Source: Alistipes sp. (lineage in GTDB: Bacteria; Bacteroidota; Bacteroidia; Bacteroidales; Rikenellaceae). Taken from it: a DNA stretch of 57,797 nt. Positions 1 through 7,750 of this stretch are shown piece by piece. Positions within the stretch are counted from its first letter, which is position 1, and each line of letters starts with the position of its first letter. A program made the translations under genes and the position numbers. Under the pieces are notes generated by a model. That model had not been told where the DNA came from and ran no database searches. It saw nothing but the letters and a program-made list of their open reading frames with translations. Location of the stretch: contig JAGBUB010000032.1 in the NCBI GenBank assembly GCA_017631035.1, positions 1 through 57,797 on the forward strand. The letters run 5' to 3'.

Positions 1-279
1 CTGATGGTCGGACTTGGCGAGAGCGATGATGAAGTATTGCAGACACTTAGAGACCTACGCGATGTAGGTGTCGAGATTGTAACGCTTGGTCAGTATCTTC
101 GACCCTCTCTGGAGCATTATCCCGTTGCGGCGTATATCACTCCTGAGAAATTCGAATGGTACCGACTTCAGGCTCTTGAGATGGGCTTCAGTTATTGTGC
201 AAGTGCACCTATGGTGCGCTCGTCATACCTAGCTGATGCAGCATTGGAGAGCGTAAAGCGTAAAGTTGCCGAGCAGTAG
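1..279 (+). CDS. lipA: Lipoyl synthase, 3' part (LipA)
   Basis: C-terminal 92 codons of a radical SAM lipoyl synthase, which inserts two sulfurs into protein-bound octanoyl groups to make the lipoyl cofactor of 2-oxoacid dehydrogenases and the glycine cleavage system. The window opens inside the gene in frame 1, so the CxxxCxxC cluster is outside. Visible family motifs are MVGLGE near the start, TLGQYLRPS in the middle and the terminal APMVRSSY segment, which carries the conserved Ser that ligates the auxiliary 4Fe-4S cluster in this family. lipB follows 92 nt downstream on the same strand; lipA-lipB linkage supports both calls. Confidence 0.95.
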   Translation: MMVGLGESDDEVLQTLRDLRDVGVEIVTLGQYLRPSLEHYPVAAYITPEKFEWYRLQALEMGFSYCASAPMVRSSYLADAALESVKRKVAEQ

Positions 280-371
280 GAGGGGAGGAGATTTGGATAA
301 GTGCAGTTAGCCACAATTGTAACTTGTCCGAGGCTTCAACCGATCCTCTTCGGCGCAAAGCTTTTGGCTAA

Positions 372-1070
372 ATGAAGGGGGTATTGTACAAAGATTTAGG
401 CCGTATGGGCTACTCCGAGTGCTGGGATTTACAGCGTTCGTTGTTCGATTGTGTGCTCGATGCAAAACGCACGGGCGAGGTTGCCGACAATCTTTTGGGG
501 CACGAAGCCGGTTGGCTTCTTCTTGTAGAACATAATCCTGTTTACACATTAGGCAAAAGCGGTAAGGACGAGAATATGCTCGTCTCGGAGGCCTATTTGC
601 GCTCTATCGGAGCCGAATTTTTCCACATCGACCGAGGTGGCGACGTGACCTTTCACGGCCCGGGTCAGATAGTGGGTTACCCCATCCTCGATTTGGAGCA
701 GTTGGGCATCGGCCTGAGAGAGTATATCGACTCCATCGAGGAGGCCATCATCGGCGTGTGCCGAGAGTGGGGCATCGAGGCTGGTCGTGTGGCCGGCGCC
801 TCGGGCGTATGGATCGATGGCGACACTTCGCGAGCAAGAAAAATTTGTGCCATTGGCGTTAAGTCGAGCCGATATGTTACTATGCACGGCTTTGCCCTTA
901 ATGTGGCTACAGATTTGAAGTATTTTAACCATATCAACCCCTGCGGATTTGTGGATAGGGGTGTTACGAGCCTCGAGCGCGAGTTGGGCCACGAGGTGGA
1001 CTTCGAGCAGGTTAAGATGCAGGTTGTTAAACATTTAAGCGAAAAATTAAAAATTGAAATATATAAATAA
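372..1070 (+). CDS. lipB: Octanoyl-[ACP]:protein N-octanoyltransferase LipB
   Basis: 232-residue octanoyltransferase that moves octanoate from acyl carrier protein to lipoyl-domain lysines, the step before LipA. The RGGDVTFHGPGQ substrate-pocket motif, the catalytic Lys157 (in RKICAIGV) and the catalytic Cys191 (in NPCGFVDRG) are all present. Length fits the family. The ATG at 372 is chosen because the alignment-like N-terminus (YKDLGRMGYSECWDLQ) starts immediately after it. A short GTG-initiated frame (301-375) ends with a TGA overlapping this ATG, so translational coupling is possible but unproven. recJ begins 14 nt after the stop. Confidence 0.96.
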   Translation: MKGVLYKDLGRMGYSECWDLQRSLFDCVLDAKRTGEVADNLLGHEAGWLLLVEHNPVYTLGKSGKDENMLVSEAYLRSIGAEFFHIDRGGDVTFHGPGQIVGYPILDLEQLGIGLREYIDSIEEAIIGVCREWGIEAGRVAGASGVWIDGDTSRARKICAIGVKSSRYVTMHGFALNVATDLKYFNHINPCGFVDRGVTSLERELGHEVDFEQVKMQVVKHLSEKLKIEIYK

Positions 1071-1084
1071 TAAAATTGTAAGTT

Positions 1085-2848
1085 ATGCCTATAGAGAAGC
1101 GATGGGTAGTGCGTGCCCGTGGCGATCAACAGGTGGTGGAGCGTTTGGCTACTCACCTTAGAATGTCACCGGTTCTCACAAACCTACTTGTGCAACGAGG
1201 CATAGACACCGTAGAAAAGGCTAACAAATTCTTTAACCCGCAGCTCTCGGACCTGCACGACCCGTTCCTGATGAAGGATATGGATCGCGCAGTCGAGCGT
1301 ATCGAGCGCGCCGTCGCAAACAACGAGATGATTATGGTTTATGGCGACTACGACGTGGACGGTACAACGGCCGTGGCTCTGGTTTATAAGTTTTTGAAGC
1401 AGATAGGTCATAAGAACCTTGTTTTCTACATCCCCGATCGTTATAACGACGGTTACGGCATATCGGTCAAGGGTATTGACTTCGCCGCCCGCAAGGGTGT
1501 TACGTTGGCCATTGCTCTGGATTGCGGTATCAAAGCCGTAGAAAAGGTTGTTTATGCGAAGCAGAAGGGTGTTGATTTCATCATCTGCGATCACCATCTC
1601 CCAGCCGACGAGATTCCCGCGGCTGTGGCTGTGCTGGATCCTAAACGCAACGACTGCAACTATCCATTCAACGAGTTGTCGGGTTGTGGCGTAGGATTCA
1701 AACTCGTGCAGGCCTATGCGCAGAGACACGGTATTCCGTTCAAGGATATCGAGCATCTGCTTGATCTGCTCGTGGTAAGTATTGCGTCCGACATCGTGCC
1801 GCTTACGGGCGAGAACCGCATCTTGGCCTACTATGGTCTGGAGCGATTGAACCGTATGCCCTCGTCGGGCCTTGGGTCGATAATCAAGATTTGCGGTCTC
1901 GACCGTCAAACCATCACTATCGACGACATTGTATTTAAGATTGGTCCGCGTATCAATGCCGCAGGTCGTATGCGTATGGACGAGAACGACGAGAATGCCG
2001 CTCCGAGTGGTGGCTTTGCCGCTGTGGAGCTTCTGGTCGAGGGTAACGAGAAGCAGGCTCGCGAGTTCTGCGACGTTATCGACTCGTACAATCAGGATCG
2101 CAAGCACATCGACCGCAGCGTTACGCAGGAGGCTCACGACTACATCGAGTCGAACCCCCACCTGAAGAACCGTAAGTGTACGGTTATCTACAATCCCAAG
2201 TGGATGAAGGGTATCGTGGGTATCGTTGCCTCGCGCCTTATCGAGACCTACTACCGTCCTACGGTGGTGCTCACTATGAGCAATGGTTTCGTTACGGGTT
2301 CGGCACGTTCGGTGCCAGGCTTCGATTTGTATCAGGCCGTTGAGTCGTGCTCGGACTTGCTCGAGAACTTCGGTGGACATATGTACGCTGCAGGTCTTAC
2401 TATGAAGCCCGAGAATGTGGAGGCGTTCAAGGAGCGTTTCAACACCTATGTTGAGAAGAATATCGATCCGCAGATACTTGTTCCGCAGGTCGATATCGAT
2501 AGCGAGTTGCTCTTCTCGGACATCACGCCCGCGTTCCACCGCCAGCTCAACAGCTTCCAGCCCTTCGGGCCGGGTAACACAGCGCCTGTGTTTGCCACCT
2601 ATAGCGCCAGCTCGCACGGCGAGGCTAAGTTGGTGGGAGCCGATATGGAGCATTTGCGTATGGACTTGGTGCAGAAGCAGAAGCCTAACACCTCGATTCA
2701 GACCATCGCCTTCCAGCAGCCCACGCACTACGAGTGGGTACGCTCGGGTCGTCCCATCGATGTGTGCTACCAGATTGTGGAGAACCACTACCGAGGAACG
2801 GTAACTACGCAGTTGCGTATTAAGGATATTAAACCTGTAGTTAAATAA
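1085..2848 (+). CDS. recJ: Single-stranded-DNA-specific exonuclease RecJ
   Basis: 587-residue DHH-family 5'-3' ssDNA exonuclease used in recombination, mismatch and base-excision repair. Motif I (GDYDVDG, with Asp88 among the metal ligands) and the DHH motif (CDHHLP) are intact, followed by the DHHA1-type motif with GGHMYAAG and a C-terminal OB-like domain. Length is typical (about 570-590). It lies 14 nt downstream of lipB, so the two may be cotranscribed. A 534-codon antisense frame lies across it; that is a composition artefact. Confidence 0.96.
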   Translation: MPIEKRWVVRARGDQQVVERLATHLRMSPVLTNLLVQRGIDTVEKANKFFNPQLSDLHDPFLMKDMDRAVERIERAVANNEMIMVYGDYDVDGTTAVALVYKFLKQIGHKNLVFYIPDRYNDGYGISVKGIDFAARKGVTLAIALDCGIKAVEKVVYAKQKGVDFIICDHHLPADEIPAAVAVLDPKRNDCNYPFNELSGCGVGFKLVQAYAQRHGIPFKDIEHLLDLLVVSIASDIVPLTGENRILAYYGLERLNRMPSSGLGSIIKICGLDRQTITIDDIVFKIGPRINAAGRMRMDENDENAAPSGGFAAVELLVEGNEKQAREFCDVIDSYNQDRKHIDRSVTQEAHDYIESNPHLKNRKCTVIYNPKWMKGIVGIVASRLIETYYRPTVVLTMSNGFVTGSARSVPGFDLYQAVESCSDLLENFGGHMYAAGLTMKPENVEAFKERFNTYVEKNIDPQILVPQVDIDSELLFSDITPAFHRQLNSFQPFGPGNTAPVFATYSASSHGEAKLVGADMEHLRMDLVQKQKPNTSIQTIAFQQPTHYEWVRSGRPIDVCYQIVENHYRGTVTTQLRIKDIKPVVK

Positions 2849-2873
2849 AAATTGTCTAATTGGGTTGTTTTGT

Positions 2874-2940
2874 CGTTACGCTTGTCCTCGAAAACCTCAT
2901 TTGCGCCAAGCAAACTGCGGTTTCTCGGACTACGCACCGC
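2874..2940. repeat. Imperfect-palindrome intergenic repeat, copy 1
   Basis: The recJ-rnpB spacer holds a GC-rich imperfect inverted repeat (arms near 2884-2896 and 2919-2930). Its left arm starts CGTTACGCT, then a few variable bases, then CTCGAA and CCTCA. The same left-arm pattern occurs at 42702-42728 between two carbohydrate genes, again as half of a large stem. No ORF is credible here. Function is unknown; it resembles a REP-like or extended-hairpin element. Confidence 0.5.
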
Positions 2941-3045
2941 CGCGATTAAGTGAGAGCAGAGACTGCTTGTAGGCTATGCCGAACGGAGCGGTGAAAAGGA
3001 ACTTAAGCCTTGAAATAGCCTCCGTTATACAATTTTGGAGTATAA

Positions 3046-3393
3046 TTGCAAGTACGCTCTATCGCTGCCCGCAAGGGGAGAGGAAAGTCCGAGCAACACA
3101 GAGCGCCGCACGAGTTAACGGCTCGACGTTCGTAAGGGTGTAGTAGCGTAACAGAGAATGACCGCCTGCCTTCGGGTAGGTAAGGGTGAAAAGGTGGGGT
3201 AAGAGCCCACCGCGGCGGCAGCAATGTTCGCCGGCCGTACGCCTTGCGGGTTGCAAGACCGTGTATACCGACAATTAAGGGTTGCTCGTCCAATGTCGGG
3301 GGGTAGGTTGCTAGAGGCTGCGGGTGACCGCAGTCGTAGATAAATGATAGAGGCCTCTGAGGAGGTACAGAACTCGGCTTATAGTATTTGCAA
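3046..3393 (+). ncRNA. rnpB: RNase P RNA (M1-type)
   Basis: Catalytic RNA subunit of RNase P, which trims the 5' leader of tRNA precursors. The near-invariant 5' core (GAGGAAAGTCCGAGC) lies around 3078-3092, and the conserved 3' element (ACAGAACTCGGCTTAT) at 3367-3382. The ends are set by a 10-bp P1 helix that I can pair directly: 3046-3055 with 3384-3393 (one G-U pair). Length (348 nt) suits a bacterial type A RNA. It is followed at once by a strong terminator. The protein partner gene rnpA is at 24762. Confidence 0.96.
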
Positions 3394-3399
3394 TGACTT

Positions 3400-3440
3400 G
3401 AGTCCGCTCGACTGATATGTCGGGCGGACTCTTTGTCTTT
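3400..3440 (+). terminator. Rho-independent terminator of rnpB
   Basis: 13-bp GC-rich stem (3400-3412 with 3419-3431, one G-U) with a 6-nt loop, followed by a T-rich tract. It starts 7 nt after the P1 helix of rnpB. Confidence 0.9.
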
Positions 3441-3448
3441 ATATGGTT

Positions 3449-3462
3449 GAGGTGCGCACCTC
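3449..3462. repeat. 14-bp perfect palindrome
   Basis: GAGGTGCGCACCTC, just past the stop codon of the minus-strand rubrerythrin-like gene and after the rnpB terminator. It has no T-tract on either strand, so it is not a convincing terminator; role unknown. Confidence 0.4.
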
Positions 3463-3465
3463 GGA

Positions 3466-4125
3466 TTATTCGAATGTTCTGAACTCCTCCACGGCTGTCA
3501 TACATAGCGGACAGTAGTCGGTGAAGAGCTCGGCGTTGGATATGGCGCCACACGTCGGGCATACTCGGTAGGGCGGAATGCTCTTTTCTCTTTGCGAAGT
3601 GAAGGTCTCTAGCGTGCTGCGCAGGATTGCTATCTGCGCTATGTCGCTGGCGTCGCACCACGTTATGATGCGTGCTATGTAGCGGTTGCCGTCGCCAATG
3701 GCGCGATGCAGACACTGCACGGTGAGCTGGTCGTGGAGCGAGTGCTTCTCCTCGAGTGCGAGGTTGAGATGTGTTGGTATGTCGTGCAGCGACGTGGTCG
3801 CCACCACGGGGATATGAAACCTGCCACCCAATGACTCTATGGCCTTGCGGCAGTTCTCGCACTGCACGTTGTCGGCAAAGGAGAGAGCACGGAAGAGCGC
3901 CGCCTGCGAAGGCAGGGAGTCGAGTTCGGCTCGGTGAGCATAGTCGTTGTAGCGCCGACTCTGCCGATACTTGGCACGCCCCAACTCGTTGAGCTCCTGC
4001 AGAGCGTCGTACCAGAGGTAATCGGTTGGCTCGGCATCGCGTCGTATGCCGCTTACGTAGGCCATTCCCAGAGCCATAGAGGCTACTATGAAGGCGATGA
4101 TGAAGGGTATTCTTATTAGTTTCAT
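3466..4125 (-). CDS. Membrane-anchored rubrerythrin-like protein
   Basis: 219 residues. An N-terminal hydrophobic segment (about 5-25) suggests a signal peptide or inner-membrane anchor. The middle is a ferritin-like four-helix region related to Bacteroidota rubrerythrins (segments like AALFRAL and RYIARIITWCDAS). The C-terminus is a rubredoxin-like knuckle with CPTCG (Cys189, Cys192) and CPLC (Cys205, Cys208). Rubrerythrins reduce peroxide with a diiron centre; here the position where the family has SExxHA reads ADNVQC, so the diiron ligands look changed. Peroxidase activity is therefore uncertain. A longer frame on the same strand (3311-4141) is Arg-rich and not coding-like. Confidence 0.75.
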   Translation of the reverse strand: MKLIRIPFIIAFIVASMALGMAYVSGIRRDAEPTDYLWYDALQELNELGRAKYRQSRRYNDYAHRAELDSLPSQAALFRALSFADNVQCENCRKAIESLGGRFHIPVVATTSLHDIPTHLNLALEEKHSLHDQLTVQCLHRAIGDGNRYIARIITWCDASDIAQIAILRSTLETFTSQREKSIPPYRVCPTCGAISNAELFTDYCPLCMTAVEEFRTFE

Positions 4126-4173
4126 ACCCCTTGCAGAGCATAAATTGTGCCCAACCGTGGCATTGAATGCGAT

Positions 4174-4200
4174 AAAAAAAGCGGAGGAAAACTCCTCCGC
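4174..4200 (-). terminator. Terminator of the secreted esterase gene
   Basis: 8-bp stem (GCGGAGGA with TCCTCCGC) and AAAC-type loop; on the minus strand it is followed by seven T residues. It lies 22 nt after the stop of the gene at 4222-5055. Confidence 0.88.
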
Positions 4201-4221
4201 CTCATATCTGTTGTAGGTATG

Positions 4222-5055
4222 TTATTTGCTAGAGAGCAGCGCTTTGCCCAAAAACTCTGCGCTCTTGCTTGCCACCTGCTCAATCTCCTTCGAGAAGCCG
4301 TGGTCGGCTCTGTCGATAATCACCAATTCACTCTTGGGCCACGTCTGGTGGAAACGCTCGCCGTAGGTGTAGGGTACTACGCGGTCGCCCGTGCCGTGAA
4401 TGATGAGTGCAGGGCCCTGATACTTGGCCGCAGTCTCATAGATAGGTAGTGAGAAGGCTGTGCGGATATACTCTGCGCCGAGTGTCCGGCCTCGGAAGAG
4501 TTCCACGCCCTCGCCCGGATTGAAGGGATCGTAGGTCGCACCCATCGTGCTACCACGAATGGCGTCGTCACGCAGTACGGCCGCAGGCGCCAGCAGAACA
4601 ACCGCCTTAATCTTCTTTGCGCCCAGGTCACCTGCTGTCATAGCTGCCACAACACCACCCTGCGAGTGACCCGTGATGGCGATGCCATCGACGTATGGCA
4701 GGTTGCTAACGTACTCAATCACCTTTTTTGCATCTACAATCTCGTTGGGCACGGTCATATCCTGAAAACGACCCTCACTCTGGCCGTGGCCGTTGAAGTC
4801 GAAACGTATTGAGGCGATGCCCTGCTGTCGGAGTAGCTCGGCAATCTGCTTCTCGAGCGCACCCTCCTTGTTGCCCATAAAACCGTGGCAGAGCAATACC
4901 ATCGGGCAACGCTCTCCCGCCTTGAGCTCGGGCTTGAGGATAACGCCCTGCAACTTGCCGTGGTCGCCATCGATTGTCACCGTCTCTGATTGTGCATAGA
5001 CGCTTGTCGCCACTACCGCAAAAAGCATTGTGGCCAATAACTTTAACTTTCTCAT
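4222..5055 (-). CDS. Secreted alpha/beta-hydrolase (feruloyl/cinnamoyl-esterase-like)
   Basis: 277 residues with a clear signal peptide (MRKLKLLATMLFAVVATSVYAQ, cleaved near residue 22). The alpha/beta-hydrolase fold shows the oxyanion HGF segment (LLCHGFMGNK), the nucleophile elbow GHSQGG (Ser131), an acid near GTGDRVVP and the late His in DRADHGF. This layout matches bacterial cinnamoyl/feruloyl esterases and serine aminopeptidase S33-type hydrolases; ester hydrolysis in the periplasm is the likely activity, and the substrate cannot be read from sequence. It is monocistronic, with its own terminator and a candidate promoter box at 5105-5112. Confidence 0.88.
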   Translation of the reverse strand: MRKLKLLATMLFAVVATSVYAQSETVTIDGDHGKLQGVILKPELKAGERCPMVLLCHGFMGNKEGALEKQIAELLRQQGIASIRFDFNGHGQSEGRFQDMTVPNEIVDAKKVIEYVSNLPYVDGIAITGHSQGGVVAAMTAGDLGAKKIKAVVLLAPAAVLRDDAIRGSTMGATYDPFNPGEGVELFRGRTLGAEYIRTAFSLPIYETAAKYQGPALIIHGTGDRVVPYTYGERFHQTWPKSELVIIDRADHGFSKEIEQVASKSAEFLGKALLSSK

Positions 5056-5104
5056 AGAGGTATAATTTATGGTTGTAGTCTTCGCCTAATGGCCGAAGGT
5101 GGTA

Positions 5105-5112
5105 CAAATTTA
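5105..5112 (-). promoter_or_regulatory. Candidate -7 box for the esterase gene
   Basis: Minus-strand TAAATTTG matches TAnnTTTG, about 50 nt upstream of the ATG at 5055. No TTTG is present at the expected -33 distance, so support is partial. Confidence 0.4.
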
Positions 5113-5129
5113 CGACTTTTCTACAAAAA

Positions 5130-5169
5130 ACAAGAGTGCAACGCGTCCATATTTGTATGCGTTGCACTC
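5130..5169 (-). terminator. Second terminator-like hairpin downstream of rpmH
   Basis: 12-bp stem (AGAGTGCAACGC with GCGTTGCACTCT) with a 14-nt loop, followed on the minus strand by TTGTTTTTTG. Its T-side sequence and the first bases of the stem closely resemble the terminator at 5230-5268. Confidence 0.7.
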
Positions 5170-5189
5170 TGCACCACGGAGCGTAGCGA

Positions 5190-5219
5190 CCGAAGTCCCC
5201 TCCAAGGAGGGGATTTCGG
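5190..5219. repeat. Compact GC-rich hairpin element
   Basis: Near-perfect inverted repeat: CCGAAGTCCCCTCC pairs with GGAGGGGATTTCGG across a 2-nt turn, followed by a run of nine G residues reaching 5226. It sits between the two rpmH-downstream terminators and has no T-tract of its own. It looks like a small intergenic repeat rather than a terminator. Confidence 0.5.
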
Positions 5220-5229
5220 GGGGGGGTAA

Positions 5230-5268
5230 AAAAACAAGAGGGGAACGCGTCCGTTCCCCTCTTATTTT
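5230..5268 (-). terminator. Terminator of rpmH
   Basis: 12-bp stem (5236-5247 with 5252-5263), 4-nt CGTC loop, T-rich on both sides (minus strand TTGTTTTTTTA). It lies 19 nt after the rpmH stop. Confidence 0.88.
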
Positions 5269-5286
5269 TCTGACTTAATCAGAAAA

Positions 5287-5448
5287 TTAAGCATACTTGA
5301 ATGTTGACTCATCTGATACGGTCAACTTCTTGCGTCCCTTTGCACGACGCGCTGCCAACACCTTGCGGCCATTAGCAGTAGCCATTCTCTGACGGAATCC
5401 GTGCTTGTTGATTCTCTTGCGACGAGAAGGCTGGTAAGTTCTTTTCAT
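5287..5448 (-). CDS. rpmH: 50S ribosomal protein L34
   Basis: 53-residue basic ribosomal protein, start [18 protein letters not shown], the family signature. The frame stays open upstream to 5496, but L34 proteins start at MKRTYQPS, so the ATG at 5446-5448 is chosen; an in-frame ATG two codons earlier (MAMKRT) is an alternative. In many bacteria rpmH is next to rnpA; here rnpA is about 19 kb away in another gene run. It has its own promoter and terminator. Confidence 0.96.
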   Translation of the reverse strand: MKRTYQPSRRKRINKHGFRQRMATANGRKVLAARRAKGRKKLTVSDESTFKYA

Positions 5449-5526
5449 TGCCATAACGATATCGTTTTTTGTGTTTGTTTCACATATTCGCGCCAACTAC
5501 ATAACTAACATAGTCTTTGCGAGGGG

Positions 5527-5558
5527 CAAAGGTAAGACCTTTTTTTCGATTTATCAAA
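5527..5558 (-). promoter_or_regulatory. Promoter of rpmH
   Basis: Minus-strand TTTG (5555-5558), 20-nt spacer, then TACCTTTG (5527-5534): a full match to the Bacteroidota -33/-7 consensus. Leader to the rpmH ATG is about 70 nt. Confidence 0.75.
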
Positions 5559-5652
5559 ATATTTACGAACAAAAATGCTCTTTTGCGCCCCTTTTTGCCT
5601 TTTTGTCAGGCTCGGCAAGCCCTTTTTTTATCTTTGGGGAGTGGTTTTGGGC

Positions 5653-6210
5653 CTACATATCCTTAAAAAGATCCACCTCGCCACGCTCCACCTTGCCGTA
5701 CATAGCGGCCAGTTCGGCCACCACGGGCGACACCAGTTCGATGGTATCCTTAATGGCCTCGGCACGCTTCACGTCGCCCTTGATGCGATAGAGCATAGCG
5801 GCGTAGAGTGCGCGGAAAGCGAGTTCGGTGTCCGATATATCCTCCTTCTTTACCATCTCGCGCAGGTGTGGCAGCTGCGGAGCCAGCGTTGAGAAGGTCT
5901 TGCGGTAGTGCTCGCCAATGGGGTTGTGCATCAGTTGCAGATGCAGGTTGTGCATATCGCCAATAAGGTGCAACGTGTGCTCGAGATGACCACTCTCCTC
6001 CTTGCCCTCCTTGCGTAGCAGGTTTACTATATCCATATACCATAGCAGGAACAGATGCTTCTGCTCCTCCTCCACCTGTCGAGGTGCCACGAGCTGCGAG
6101 TAGATGGCCTCGGGGCTGAACTGCAGTGCTCGGAGCAAATCCTCCAACTGCCATAGGTAGAGTATGTACTCGGCTATGTTCTCCTTTCGTTTTGCTTGTG
6201 CTATATCCAT
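5653..6210 (-). CDS. DUF4924 family protein
   Basis: 185-residue soluble, mostly helical protein. The N-terminus (MDIAQAKRKENIAEYILYLWQLED) is characteristic of the Bacteroidota family DUF4924. No signal peptide, membrane segment or catalytic motif is visible, and function is unknown. It is the last gene of a minus-strand run after RluA-type synthase, dtd and the nuclease, separated from the nuclease by a 72-nt gap that contains an AT-rich repeat. Confidence 0.85.
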   Translation of the reverse strand: MDIAQAKRKENIAEYILYLWQLEDLLRALQFSPEAIYSQLVAPRQVEEEQKHLFLLWYMDIVNLLRKEGKEESGHLEHTLHLIGDMHNLHLQLMHNPIGEHYRKTFSTLAPQLPHLREMVKKEDISDTELAFRALYAAMLYRIKGDVKRAEAIKDTIELVSPVVAELAAMYGKVERGEVDLFKDM

Positions 6211-6216
6211 ATTGGT

Positions 6217-6249
6217 AAATTCAAAATTTATAATTCAAAATTCAAAATT
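6217..6249. repeat. AAATTCAAAA-type AT-rich repeat, copy 1
   Basis: Tandem AATTCAAAA units around a TTTATAATTC core. Related copies lie at 42817-42858 and 49183-49207, always in intergenic DNA. Confidence 0.6.
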
Positions 6250-6282
6250 GCAGGAGCTTTCTCTCTTTGCTCTTTCATCTCC

Positions 6283-7293
6283 CTACAGTCCCCAATCTGA
6301 AGTCACTGCCTCGCTCTCGGGGGCATTGGGTACATTCTTGAAAAAGTCCACACCCGTTAGGCGCTCCAGCTCGTCAATCGAAATCAACTCCTTGGTCGAA
6401 GGCTTGCGTCCCGATGCCGAGCGGTGGCCTACGATAAAGGCTGCGCACTTTAACTCTCCACTCTTGCATTCACCGACTCTGCGACCGCTGTTGCCAGCCT
6501 TGGTGCGTAGCAGAGCCTTGTAGAATGCTGTGGGCACACCCACCTGCTTCTGGTCGTTCTTGTTGGTTGTCGTGCGGGGCTCGATTACGGTACCGTCGCT
6601 GTCGGTGAAGCTGTCGTATATTGCACCCGTAACTACATAGAGTGTGTCGGCACACACCTGCTTGTCGACAAAACGCTCCAGATGGTTCCACGCTCCACTT
6701 GCCGAGTTGAATCCCTGCTGAATCTGCGGAGCAATGTTGGTCACATAGAATGTCTGGTTGTTCATCTCGCGTGAGGCGTTACGCTCGGCCGAGCCGAGTA
6801 TGTGTCCTCGAGTATATTCGCCATACGAGCGGTTGAGCCTTATCTGTATGTCGATGGGCAGTGTAGGGTCGTAGTCGTAGTTGTCCACTCGCTTCACCTC
6901 ACCCTCGTAGGCGCGGTGCAGGGGATATGCCACCCATAGTGGCGAGTGGTGGCGACTGCTGTAGCATACGGTGTAGTTACGCATCTGCTCGTCGCACATA
7001 TGGCTCGTTATGTACTGCTCATCGCTCGCTTCGGCCTCGGGTAGCTCGGCCCAGCCCAGGTATTGCGACTTTGCTGGTGCGGATACCTCTTTGGGGCTGT
7101 TAGCCTCTTTGTTCTCGGTGCTCTCTGCGCTCTGGGCTATGGGTGCACTCTGCTGGGCGGTGGCCGATGGCTCTATGCTTATGGCTTCAGCGGGAGAGTT
7201 CTCGCGCAGATAGTTTACGACGAGCATAATCGCAATAACAATGGCGTAGATGATGGCTCGCCGACTGCTTAGCCTCTTTGTTCTTCTTCTCAT
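6283..7293 (-). CDS. Membrane-anchored DNA/RNA non-specific endonuclease
   Basis: 336 residues. A basic N-terminus and one hydrophobic segment (about 12-28) anchor or export the protein. A low-complexity Ala/Glu/Ser linker follows to about residue 75, then a beta-beta-alpha-metal nuclease domain. The active-site motif is YTRGHILGSAERN (His164, in place of the usual DRGH), with the metal-binding Asn region TFYVTNIAPQ and a later N..W..LE motif. Such enzymes cleave DNA and RNA without sequence preference, with Mg2+. The acidic residue before RGH is Thr here, a common variant. It starts 2 nt after the dtd stop codon, so it is coupled to dtd. Confidence 0.87.
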   Translation of the reverse strand: MRRRTKRLSSRRAIIYAIVIAIMLVVNYLRENSPAEAISIEPSATAQQSAPIAQSAESTENKEANSPKEVSAPAKSQYLGWAELPEAEASDEQYITSHMCDEQMRNYTVCYSSRHHSPLWVAYPLHRAYEGEVKRVDNYDYDPTLPIDIQIRLNRSYGEYTRGHILGSAERNASREMNNQTFYVTNIAPQIQQGFNSASGAWNHLERFVDKQVCADTLYVVTGAIYDSFTDSDGTVIEPRTTTNKNDQKQVGVPTAFYKALLRTKAGNSGRRVGECKSGELKCAAFIVGHRSASGRKPSTKELISIDELERLTGVDFFKNVPNAPESEAVTSDWGL

Positions 7294-7295
7294 TG

Positions 7296-7748
7296 TTACT
7301 CCTTGTTGCGTGAATCAATCCATATCGTTACGGGGCCGTCGTTCACAAGCGCGACCTTCATATCGGCTCCAAACTCGCCCGTTGCGACTTTCTTACCCAG
7401 TGCCTGCTCAACCGACTGCACAAACTTCTCGTACATCGGACGTGAGATAGCCTCGCCAGCGGCGCGGAAGTATGAGGGGCGGTTGCCCTTCTTTGTCGAG
7501 GCGTGCAGGGTGAACTGACTCACCACCATCACCTCGCCTTCGATTTGCTGCACGTCGAGATTCATCACTCCCGCCTCATCGTCGAAGATGCGCAGGCGAA
7601 GCAACTTGCCTGTCAGCCAATCGATATCCTCCTGTGTGTCGGCCTCTTCGATGCCAACCAGCACCATCAGTCCCTTGCCTATCTGGGAGTGTACACGGCC
7701 CTCGATCGTTACCGATGCCTCAGTTACGCGTTGAATCAACAATCTCAT
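7296..7748 (-). CDS. dtd: D-aminoacyl-tRNA deacylase
   Basis: 150-residue DTD enzyme that hydrolyses D-aminoacyl-tRNA (and mischarged Gly-tRNA-Ala). The N-terminus MRLLIQRVTEASVTIEG, the SQFTL motif and the C-terminal NDGPVTIWID (Gly-cis-Pro motif) are intact. The frame extends 9 codons further upstream, but the family starts at MRLLIQRV, and that ATG sits 2 nt after the stop of the upstream pseudouridine synthase gene. Confidence 0.95.
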   Translation of the reverse strand: MRLLIQRVTEASVTIEGRVHSQIGKGLMVLVGIEEADTQEDIDWLTGKLLRLRIFDDEAGVMNLDVQQIEGEVMVVSQFTLHASTKKGNRPSYFRAAGEAISRPMYEKFVQSVEQALGKKVATGEFGADMKVALVNDGPVTIWIDSRNKE

Positions 7749-7750
7749 AG

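Noticed and set aside
1184-2788. 534-codon open frame antisense to recJ
   Set aside because: recJ has intact motifs and normal codon patterns; the antisense frame is rich in Leu, Arg and Val with no family features, a usual shadow of a GC-biased gene.
3003-3293. Minus-strand frame across rnpB
   Set aside because: The region is explained by the conserved RNase P RNA core and its P1 pairing.
3311-4141. 276-codon minus-strand frame overlapping the rubrerythrin-like gene
   Set aside because: Arg/His/Ser-rich without domains, and it runs into rnpB; the 3466-4125 frame has a signal segment and a rubredoxin knuckle.
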